From: Planctomycetota bacterium
GTDB lineage: Bacteria > Planctomycetota > JACQVV01 > JASMLP01
NCBI GenBank assembly: GCA_030748635.1
Contig: JASMLP010000023.1
Location: forward strand, 1-42,993
Direction of reading: 5' to 3'
DNA length: 42,993 bases
Shown: positions 27,605 through 34,783 of the stretch, piece after piece
Layout: the number at the start of each line of letters is the position of its first letter
Position numbering within the stretch: position 1 is the first letter of the stretch
Translations under genes and position numbers: made by a program
Notes under the pieces: generated by a model
The model's input: only the letters and a program-made list of their open reading frames with translations
Databases searched by the model: none
Told to the model about the DNA's origin: nothing

Positions 27605-28663
27605 ATGTTCAATCCCAACAAAATCCTCCTGGTGAAACTGAGCTCACTAGGTGACATCATTCATTCACTGCATCTTCTCGATGTCCTCCGAAGGAGTTTC
27701 CCTTCATCGCAAATCCACTGGGTTGTCAGTAATCGCTTTGAAACGCTTCTTCAAGATCACCCCCAGATCGATCACATACATATCTTCCAAAGAGACCGTT
27801 GGGGCAAACTATGGCGTCATCCCACCCGCCTTCGAGAGATCATCGGTTTTCTCAGAGGCATCCGCAGAGAAAAATATGACCTGGTCATCGACCTTCAAGG
27901 ACTTTTCCGTAGCGGCTTGATCTCCTGGGTATCCCGGGCTCCTCAAAGGATAGGATTCAATTCGCGCCGGGAAATGGCTCACTGGTTTTACAACCAACGC
28001 GTTCTCTTCCCCCATCCCGAAATTCATGCGGTGGAGAGAAATCTGAAGCTACTGACCCCACTAGGAATTTCTTCAGAAACCCCAGCACCGATCCTCCCAA
28101 TCAACCCATTGGCTCAAGAGCGAGTCGACCAACTCCTTTCGAACCATCAACTGAATAGCGGACATCCACTGGTCGCGATTTTCCCTACGGGCCGATGGGC
28201 ATCCAAGGTCTGGCCCCTGGAAAATGTAGCATCCGCCTGTGAAATGCTATGTCATCACGGTCTACGCCCCATGATCCTGGGAGCCCCTGACGAAAAACAT
28301 CTTTCAAATCGACTCAAAGATCACACCGCATGTGATTTCATTGATCTGATCGGTGCCACCAATTTGCCCGAATTGATCGCCCTCATTTCCAAGCTAGACC
28401 TTTTGATCGGACACGATTCCGGCCCGATGCACATCGCAAGTGTATTGGGAACTCCAGTTATCGCACTGTTTGGCCCCTCAACCCCGATTATTTCTGGGCC
28501 CTACAATTCCCCCGGGCAGACCCTCCAGAAAACCGAACTGGATTGCCTCCCCTGCATGGAACGTCAATGCCCTCTGCAAACTTTAGAGTGCATGAAGCAG
28601 TTGTCGGGGAATCACGTCGCCCAAACCGCGCTCGAAATCCTGGGAATTTCTTCCACACCGTAA
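27605..28663 (+). CDS. waaC: Glycosyltransferase family 9, heptosyltransferase I-like
   Basis: The 352-aa enzyme matches the LPS heptosyltransferase I pattern: KILLVKLSSLGDIIHSLHLL at the N-terminus, DRWGKLWRHP, VIDLQGLFRSGL, RIGF, PTGRWASKVWP in the donor-binding half, and GHDSGPMHIASVLGTPVIALFGPS near the C-terminus. The last part has cysteines arranged C-x2-C...C (CLPCMERQCPL), common in this subfamily. The enzyme would add heptose from ADP-heptose to the Kdo-lipid A core at the cytoplasmic face of the inner membrane. Other family 9 enzymes use other sugars, so the donor is not certain. It stands alone between the kinase (divergent) and the radical SAM gene (convergent, 16 nt apart). Confidence 0.88.
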   Translation: MFNPNKILLVKLSSLGDIIHSLHLLDVLRRSFPSSQIHWVVSNRFETLLQDHPQIDHIHIFQRDRWGKLWRHPTRLREIIGFLRGIRREKYDLVIDLQGLFRSGLISWVSRAPQRIGFNSRREMAHWFYNQRVLFPHPEIHAVERNLKLLTPLGISSETPAPILPINPLAQERVDQLLSNHQLNSGHPLVAIFPTGRWASKVWPLENVASACEMLCHHGLRPMILGAPDEKHLSNRLKDHTACDFIDLIGATNLPELIALISKLDLLIGHDSGPMHIASVLGTPVIALFGPSTPIISGPYNSPGQTLQKTELDCLPCMERQCPLQTLECMKQLSGNHVAQTALEILGISSTP

Positions 28664-28679
28664 CTCAATCCAACGGAAT

Positions 28680-29585
28680 CTATCGAGCGTTACAACTCTC
28701 GCAAATAGGAATTTCGTCGAATTTCCCCGCGAGATGAAACTGACGAATCTGTTTCAAACGACTCCCTTTCCAGATCTCTTGGATCGACTGGGTTCTGAGG
28801 TCTCCAAGTATTTCCTGGCCGTCATAATCGAGACAGCATAACGCCACTCGCCCATCCCAGAGGATTGTGAATGTATTCCAAAGCCTCTGACAGGGCCATC
28901 CAGACGCCTGCCTGGGGTCATCCGAGGAAGCGACATCATCACTTCCTCCCCAGTTATGAGCCCGGGTGACGAAAACTTCGTCGACCACGCCTTTCCACCG
29001 TTCAACAAACCCGGGGGCCTCGTTCTCGTTTTCGTGGATGGAAACGAATAGAACCTCAACACGAGGGGTTCGAGATCCCATTTCATCACGCAAAGAGACC
29101 AGTCGCTCGAGATTTCGAGCACATACCTCATATTTCAAACCGACCCGAACTTTCTCGTACACTTCAGGCGAAAGTCCATCAAAACTGACCTTGACTTCAT
29201 CCAGTCCAGCCTCGATCAATGGCCGAGATCTTTTTTCATCGAGTAGGGATGCATTCGAGATAATTTTGACTTTTTTGATTCCGACTTCCTTGGCCTTGCG
29301 AATTCTCTCCGGAAGGCTCTTGTCGATAAGAGGTTCGCCAAAATTGTGCAGGTGGAGTTCTCGGGCTCCTTCGCGAACACACTGCTCGAGTACCTGTTCA
29401 TAAAAGTCCATGTCCATGATCCCAAGTTTTCGGGTCTGGGACGGATGAGGGCAAGTGATACATTTCGCGTTGCAGTGATTGGTGCTCTCGATCCGAATTT
29501 TTTTCGGAAAACGCCCGAAAGCCAGATTCAGCGAGCCGCCAACAAGCCCTCGGTAAAGCGTTCCATAGCGCCAATTTCCCAACAT
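28680..29585 (-). CDS. Radical SAM enzyme with SPASM-like C-terminus
   Basis: The 301-aa protein has the radical SAM cluster motif CNAKCITCPH (about residue 38), followed by the core barrel features HNFGEPLID (GGEP-like), KIISNAS and VKVSFDGLSPEVYEKVR. The C-terminal part has further cysteines (WPCQRLW, VALCCLDYDG, CESCNAR), as in SPASM/Twitch proteins that hold auxiliary Fe-S clusters. SPASM enzymes modify peptides or proteins or mature other enzymes; shorter members near LPS genes are common, with unknown substrates. No precursor peptide or partner is evident next to it. It ends with TAG, 16 nt from the convergent heptosyltransferase gene. Confidence 0.9.
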   Translation of the reverse strand: MLGNWRYGTLYRGLVGGSLNLAFGRFPKKIRIESTNHCNAKCITCPHPSQTRKLGIMDMDFYEQVLEQCVREGARELHLHNFGEPLIDKSLPERIRKAKEVGIKKVKIISNASLLDEKRSRPLIEAGLDEVKVSFDGLSPEVYEKVRVGLKYEVCARNLERLVSLRDEMGSRTPRVEVLFVSIHENENEAPGFVERWKGVVDEVFVTRAHNWGGSDDVASSDDPRQASGWPCQRLWNTFTILWDGRVALCCLDYDGQEILGDLRTQSIQEIWKGSRLKQIRQFHLAGKFDEIPICESCNAR

Positions 29586-29758
29586 TTATGCTGCACCTTC
29601 GAATACAGGAGAAAAAGCCAGATACTCAAATACTTTGTCTCTGAACAAAACGAGTTTAACTGTTCATTTGTACCCCAGGAGCATCGTCAAAGCAAGGCGT
29701 TCCGTCTCTCGTCATTTTCTGTTCAAGATCTAAGGGAACATCCTCCATATATCCCATA

Positions 29759-29764
29759 TATAAT
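29759..29764 (+). promoter_or_regulatory. -10 box (TATAAT) for a leaderless kinase-SUMF1 mRNA
   Basis: A perfect TATAAT ends 9 nt before the ATG at 29774 and 3 nt before an in-frame GTG at 29768. The expected start near 29771-29773 favours the ATG and a leaderless or nearly leaderless transcript. No -35 match is visible at 16-18 nt. Confidence 0.5.
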
Positions 29765-29773
29765 AGCGTGGGT

Positions 29774-32659
29774 ATGGCTATCGCCGGGAACGAAGAACTC
29801 TTTTGCAAGATTGCTATCGACGGCAACTTCTTGACTCAGGACCAGATCGACGAATGCAAGATCATTCGAGGTCGACTGGGTCGAGATCGTCCCCTGGTCA
29901 TCATCTTGATCGAACAAGGGTATCTCGACGACAAGAAGCTCGAAAGCGTTCTCGATCGGGTAGCTCAGGAGGAGATCTCCTCGAGTCATCGCACCCCCCC
30001 CGAAAGTCCGGGAACCGCTCTTTTCGGAGAGATTGCCGTCCAGCGTAAAAAACTCACCCAAGAGCAGTTACAGGCCGCCCTCCAGGAGCAAAAACTCCGC
30101 AACAACCAGAATAATCCCGTTCGACTTGGGCAGATTCTTGGCGAACACGGATATCTGAGCCCCGCCGACGTACAAGACATCTTGATCCGGCAAGGTAAAC
30201 GGGTCGTTCGGTGTCGAAGCTGTAAATCAAAATTCAACATCACTTCCTACGACGCCAATCGTCAGTATCCCTGTCGTAAATGCGGGTATCTCCTGGTTCC
30301 ACTTGAAGGCAGCAGTTCCATCGGGGTCGTGCGGACCTTACGTAGCAGCGGAATTAGCACCGTCGATGAAGCGGGCACAACGCTGATCGGTCGAATTCTT
30401 GAAGGATTCGAAATTGTCGAGATGGTTGGTGAAGGAGGAATGGCCGAGGTCTACAAGGTATTCAACCCCAATACGAACGAGATTCGCGCTCTGAAAATGA
30501 TGAAACAAAGCGCAGAGAGCGTTCGGTTCGGTCGAGAAATCAGGAATGCTCGCCTCCTACGCCACCCCAATATCATCGAAATTTATGAAGATGGGATGCT
30601 GGATGGAAAACCTTACTTCTTCATGGAATACGTCGACGGCGAAACCCTCCTACAAAGGATGGATCGACTTCAGGTCCCGTTGCCAGAAACCATCGATATC
30701 GTAACCCAGGTCGCACTTGCCCTAGAATTGGCGCACTCGCACTCAATCATTCACAGGGACATCAAGCCTTCCAACCTCATTCTCGATTCCGACTCGGAAG
30801 GCAAAACCATCGTCAAATTGATGGATTTTGGCATCGCTCGTTCCGTCCGTGATCAAACCCTCACAGTGACGGGTGAACTCCTGGGAACATTCAAATATAT
30901 GAGCCCCGAGCATATCAAAGGCAGTCCGTCGGATGGACGTAGTGACATCTTTAGCCTGGGAGTACTCACCTACGAACTCCTCACTGGACGTGAACCGTTC
31001 TTAGTGGATGCTCCTGTCGGCTATCTCTTCGTCAATATCAAAGAAGATCCTCTGCCGGTCTATCAAGCCAACCGAGATATTCCCAAGAGATTGGACCTCC
31101 TCGTCCGCAAGATGATGGCGAAAGATCCCAGGCATCGATACTCGGTACAGAGTCTTCTCCATGACCTTCAAATCGTCACCTCATGGTTGTCAGACCGAGG
31201 GGAACTCGTAGAGACATTGAACTCTAACTCCGCCTTTTTCGTTTCCGGTGGTCGACGTTTACTCGCGGGCGTAGGAGCCTTTCTGGGACGGAAAACTCGC
31301 CGTATCACACGCCCGAATGCGCCGCAAAGCCCCCCTCGGACCATCGAGGAACCCCAGGATGAGCCAACCTTCACCATGAAGGAAACGAAAGAGACCGAAG
31401 AGTTGGAAGTGGACCAAGAAGCCCAACTTGAGTTCGAATGGGCCACCCAACTCGAACGTGAGGGCAATTTCGAAGGCGCTTGCCGGAGTTTACAGGCACT
31501 GATCGAAGTCGTGGGGCCAACCAAACACTGGGGACTCAAGGCCAGTCAGAAATTGCAAGAGATCCAAACACGTATTGAGCGAGGAGAGACTCCCTCCTCT
31601 GAAACCCCGCCATCCATCTGGAGCGATGATTCGACAGTAGCCCACATTTCAACGGAATTGCTAAATACAAACCAGTCCGCAACGGAAACATCAACAACGG
31701 CTCCCTCCACCTCTTCGCCCCCAGAAACCTTGGACCAAGAATTGGCCCAAGAGCTCCTGGCGTCGGCCAAAACCCTGGCCTCTCAGATCTCTTCTCAGCC
31801 AGAAAACACACAACTTCCAGATGAATTGAATGCCATTTATGACCGACTCCGGAACACCGACTGGGAAAAGGAGATGGCCGAAGAACTCTCCGAAATCCTT
31901 TATGTGGCGGGCCATTCGTTGATCGAAAATCGTTCCATCGAATCCGGAATACTCTGCTATTGGAAACTGGTCCACCAATTTCCTGACTCCCGTCGCTCCG
32001 AAGCGGTTACCCGAATCCTTGTTCAACTCGACTGTCCTTCGGGAATGGTTTATGTGCCTCCAGGAACCACCGCAACGAGTTCCATGACGAAACCCCAAGA
32101 TCTTCACGCATTCTTCATCGACCAGCATCTCGTATCCAATGCCGAATACAAAGTCTATGTAGATGAAACTCGGTGCCAGCCTCCAAAACATTGGAAAAAC
32201 CGCACGTATGCTCTAGGTCGAGCACAGCACCCCATCAATTTCCTCAGTTGGGAAGAAGCGATGGAATTTGCCAGATGGGCTGGAAAACGACTTCCCACAG
32301 AGCCTGAATGGATACGGGCCGCGCAGGGAGATGATCAGCGTCTTTGGCCCTGGGGAAACCGATTCGAGGAAACCTACTGTAATTGTCGACATGCAGGAGT
32401 CATGGACACGACTCCGGTGGATCAACATTCCGTCGGCGCCAGTCCCTTCGGATGCCTGGACATGGTTGGAAACCTGTGGGAATGGACCGCATCGGCTCAC
32501 CGAGGTCGGCCGTCCCATCACAAAGTTTTGTGCGGAGGTTCCTGGTTTACCTACCCTGAATTTACCAACGTTTATTCACGCAACCATGATCTACCGAACG
32601 GACGGACAAAGCTCTACGGATTCCGATGCGCAAAAGATTTCAGCGGCTCTACCCGGTAA
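29774..32659 (+). CDS. Multidomain Ser/Thr kinase: MshEN-like repeats, zinc ribbon, kinase, SUMF1 domain
   Basis: The 961-aa protein is an unusual fusion. Residues 1-60 and 75-135 hold repeats of the FxxIAVxxxxLTxxQL...LGxILxxxGYLS kind (MshEN-like). A zinc ribbon follows (CRSC...CRKC, about 140-168). The kinase domain (about 205-470) has GEGGMAEV, ALKMMK, HRDIKPSN, DFGIARS and YMSPEH. A Pro/Glu/Thr-rich linker contains a helical, TPR-like section (about 555-600 and 660-740). The C-terminus (about 755-955) is a SUMF1/formylglycine-enzyme-type fold (HPINFLSWEEAMEFARWAGKRLP written in parts, GNLWEWT, CGGSWF, YGFRC). The catalytic cysteine pair of true FGE is not evident, so this domain probably binds a ligand or partner. 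No membrane helix is visible. The last 11 nt overlap the convergent phosphatase gene. Confidence 0.92.
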   Translation: MAIAGNEELFCKIAIDGNFLTQDQIDECKIIRGRLGRDRPLVIILIEQGYLDDKKLESVLDRVAQEEISSSHRTPPESPGTALFGEIAVQRKKLTQEQLQAALQEQKLRNNQNNPVRLGQILGEHGYLSPADVQDILIRQGKRVVRCRSCKSKFNITSYDANRQYPCRKCGYLLVPLEGSSSIGVVRTLRSSGISTVDEAGTTLIGRILEGFEIVEMVGEGGMAEVYKVFNPNTNEIRALKMMKQSAESVRFGREIRNARLLRHPNIIEIYEDGMLDGKPYFFMEYVDGETLLQRMDRLQVPLPETIDIVTQVALALELAHSHSIIHRDIKPSNLILDSDSEGKTIVKLMDFGIARSVRDQTLTVTGELLGTFKYMSPEHIKGSPSDGRSDIFSLGVLTYELLTGREPFLVDAPVGYLFVNIKEDPLPVYQANRDIPKRLDLLVRKMMAKDPRHRYSVQSLLHDLQIVTSWLSDRGELVETLNSNSAFFVSGGRRLLAGVGAFLGRKTRRITRPNAPQSPPRTIEEPQDEPTFTMKETKETEELEVDQEAQLEFEWATQLEREGNFEGACRSLQALIEVVGPTKHWGLKASQKLQEIQTRIERGETPSSETPPSIWSDDSTVAHISTELLNTNQSATETSTTAPSTSSPPETLDQELAQELLASAKTLASQISSQPENTQLPDELNAIYDRLRNTDWEKEMAEELSEILYVAGHSLIENRSIESGILCYWKLVHQFPDSRRSEAVTRILVQLDCPSGMVYVPPGTTATSSMTKPQDLHAFFIDQHLVSNAEYKVYVDETRCQPPKHWKNRTYALGRAQHPINFLSWEEAMEFARWAGKRLPTEPEWIRAAQGDDQRLWPWGNRFEETYCNCRHAGVMDTTPVDQHSVGASPFGCLDMVGNLWEWTASAHRGRPSHHKVLCGGSWFTYPEFTNVYSRNHDLPNGRTKLYGFRCAKDFSGSTR

Positions 32660-34475
32660 ACCGGATCGCCAGCAACGTAATATCATCCCGAACTTCTTGA
32701 CCTAAAGTAAAGCGGTCCAGGTCTGCTTCGAGAGATTGCAAAATCGACACGGGACTCCAATGTCGAGCGTGAAACCGAAAACGTTCGACCAATCGCTCCA
32801 GTCCAAACATTTCACCGGTTGGAGCCAGCGCTTCAGTTACCCCATCCGTGAACAACAAGAGAACATCTCCCGGAGCCATCGTGATGCCACGGTTCTGGAT
32901 CCCCCGCTCGAAAAACGCCAGAGGCACCCCGACGACCACTCCACCGGACCGATGAGCTGAACAGGATTCATCCTTGGCTCGATAGTGAAGGATATGTTCG
33001 TGCCCAGCAGAGGAAAAGATCATCTTCGATTTCCCCATAGTCCAGCGCATTACCAGTAAGGAGATAAATTTTCCCGGACTGTTCTGAAGATCCTCTAAAA
33101 GCAACGGAGCCAGTTCGGAAAGAATCTTCCGTGGGTCCCGGTATCGTCCGATCAACGCACGAATCGAAGCCCTCATCTCACTCATGAGAAGACCGGCGGG
33201 AACTCCTTTTCCTGCCACATCGCCAATGGTGACAAAAAGTTCCCGAACGTCATCCCGATTCACAGGAATGATATCGAAGTAATCTCCTCCTACGACACGA
33301 GCAGGCCGCATGAACCCGTGAAGTTCGAGACCCGGGAAGTCAGGAATTTTCCTGGGCAATAGTCGGCTTTGGATCCGCGCCGCGACAGACAGTTCATTCT
33401 CCATCGCCTGGGCCCGCCGTTCTCGAACTCGCAAACGAGCCATATCCAACGCCAACGCAGCCTGATTCCCGAAGAGTTCAAGGATATCGTCACGAAGGTG
33501 AGTAGATCGATCGCGGTCTATCTGCAATAAACCGATCGTCCGCGCTTCCATCCGCAGTGGAAGCAGTAGCCCCCCCAGAGAAGATGTGGGCGTCCCACTT
33601 TCCAGAGCGTTTTGAACACAAGAACGAAGCGGATCCTTCTGGGCAAATTCAGAAGCGGACTCCCACCCGATGTAACGACCGGTTGTGGCCACGACTTCCC
33701 AACCGGACGGTTCGAGTGGCAGAGCGAGGAAAGAGCCTTCACCCCCCCCAAGCCGATGCGCCTGTTCGACAATTTCTCGATAACGCTGATCCCCCTCCTG
33801 GATGCGAAGTAATTTTGACGATCCCGTCAGAATTTCGCGTAAACCCTCCTGGCCCTGGCGCAAGGTTTCAAGGGCCTGTTCACGTTCACGATGGTTCAAA
33901 TACGTGGTAATGAGATTACGGATCATCTGTTCCAATTCAGGCCCACTCACCGACTCACTATCAAAATACAACCATTCATCGGGACTTTTGAACAAAGCGC
34001 GAATGGAATCGAATGATTGCTCGGAGTACGGACTGATAACCGCAAAGGTGATGTTCGGAAACACCGTCCGAATCGTCCCCAGAACCTCGGTATATCCCGA
34101 CGTTTCCAGATCCGCGATTTCGAAGATGGCCGCTACGAATTCCTGCCCCTGAGCGGCGAACTGGGAAACCAGGCTCTTTGCGTCTTGGATTCCCAGCGCA
34201 ACGATCAAGTTATATTCGATGGATCGCCCATCTCCTAGCTCCAGTTCAAATCGTCGCCCCAGCGCGGAGCCCACGTTAGAAATCGTCGAATCGGTGTGCA
34301 AAATTTCCGCGTATCGAGCCAACACCCCTTCCTCGAATTCGATGGACAGGAGCACATTATGAACCAGTGGCCGAGCGCCCTTAGCCTCCACGTCCCCGCT
34401 GGACCCCATATTCATAGAAGGTGACGCCATGGCAACATTGTACGAAAACCTCTCCGAACCGCGATCTTCATCCAC
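32649..34475 (-). CDS. SpoIIE-type phosphatase with receiver-like and GAF domains
   Basis: The 608-aa protein begins at a GTG (34473-34475); an ATG at 34428-34430 would remove 15 residues. The N-terminal 85-200 region resembles a response-regulator receiver (VALGIQDAKSLV, AAIFEIADLETSGYTEVL, FAVISPYSEQ), but the phospho-acceptor Asp position reads Glu (FEI) and the usual Lys before Pro is absent, so it is a pseudo-receiver. A short coiled coil (195-220) leads to a GAF domain (about 230-355) and a PP2C/RsbU domain (380-608) with VGGDYFDI, IGDVAGKGVPAGLLM, FTDGVTEAL and DDITLL. It likely dephosphorylates a Ser/Thr-phosphorylated regulator. It converges on the kinase-SUMF1 gene, suggesting a kinase/phosphatase pair. 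Confidence 0.92.
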   Translation of the reverse strand: MDEDRGSERFSYNVAMASPSMNMGSSGDVEAKGARPLVHNVLLSIEFEEGVLARYAEILHTDSTISNVGSALGRRFELELGDGRSIEYNLIVALGIQDAKSLVSQFAAQGQEFVAAIFEIADLETSGYTEVLGTIRTVFPNITFAVISPYSEQSFDSIRALFKSPDEWLYFDSESVSGPELEQMIRNLITTYLNHREREQALETLRQGQEGLREILTGSSKLLRIQEGDQRYREIVEQAHRLGGGEGSFLALPLEPSGWEVVATTGRYIGWESASEFAQKDPLRSCVQNALESGTPTSSLGGLLLPLRMEARTIGLLQIDRDRSTHLRDDILELFGNQAALALDMARLRVRERRAQAMENELSVAARIQSRLLPRKIPDFPGLELHGFMRPARVVGGDYFDIIPVNRDDVRELFVTIGDVAGKGVPAGLLMSEMRASIRALIGRYRDPRKILSELAPLLLEDLQNSPGKFISLLVMRWTMGKSKMIFSSAGHEHILHYRAKDESCSAHRSGGVVVGVPLAFFERGIQNRGITMAPGDVLLLFTDGVTEALAPTGEMFGLERLVERFRFHARHWSPVSILQSLEADLDRFTLGQEVRDDITLLAIRFTG

Positions 34476-34485
34476 CTGATCCGCC

Positions 34486-34515
34486 TTGACTCGACCCCTT
34501 GGAAGTCGATATCCT
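34486..34515 (+). promoter_or_regulatory. Probable sigma-70 promoter of tRNA-Gln
   Basis: TTGACT (34486-34491) and TATCCT (34510-34515) are 18 nt apart and end 9 nt before the mature tRNA 5' end. The -35 matches 5 of 6 and the -10 matches 4 of 6 consensus bases. Confidence 0.55.
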
Positions 34516-34524
34516 TTCCCTTCT

Positions 34525-34598
34525 TGCCCGGTCGTCTAATGGTAGGACGCATGACTCTGGATCATGTAATCTTGGTTCGAGCCCAAGCCGGGCAGCCA
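34525..34598 (+). tRNA. tRNA-Gln (anticodon CUG)
   Basis: A complete cloverleaf is readable: acceptor stem TGCCCGG/CCGGGCA, a D arm around CTAATGGTAGGAC, anticodon stem CATGA/TCATG enclosing CTCTGGA (anticodon CTG, reads CAG), and T arm CTTGG-TTCGAGC-CCAAG. The discriminator base is G, and the 3' CCA is encoded in the DNA (34596-34598). It reads Gln codon CAG. It stands alone, between the phosphatase gene and the selenoprotein gene. Confidence 0.96.
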
Positions 34599-34719
34599 TT
34601 ATAACGCGCTGTATTTGCACTGATTCTTAAGAACTCCGCGCTACCAACTCAGACTACCGACATGAAGTAGACGCCGATTTCGCGTGCGCGTGAATGTTCT
34701 GTAGTAGCGAAGCAATGAA

Positions 34720-34753
34720 GTGAGTCCTTTGCCACTCTTGACAAAGAACTCAC
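34720..34753 (-). terminator. Hairpin downstream of the selenoprotein gene
   Basis: On the minus strand, 31 nt after the selenoprotein stop codon, GTGAGTTCTTTG and CAAAGGACTCAC form a 12-bp stem with one G-T pair and a 10-nt loop. On the plus strand the same position is a C-A mismatch, so the hairpin favours minus-strand RNA. No U-run follows; it may act as terminator or 3'-end stabiliser. Confidence 0.5.
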
Positions 34754-34783
34754 CTCTCGCGACCACGACTCCCCTGAAACGAA

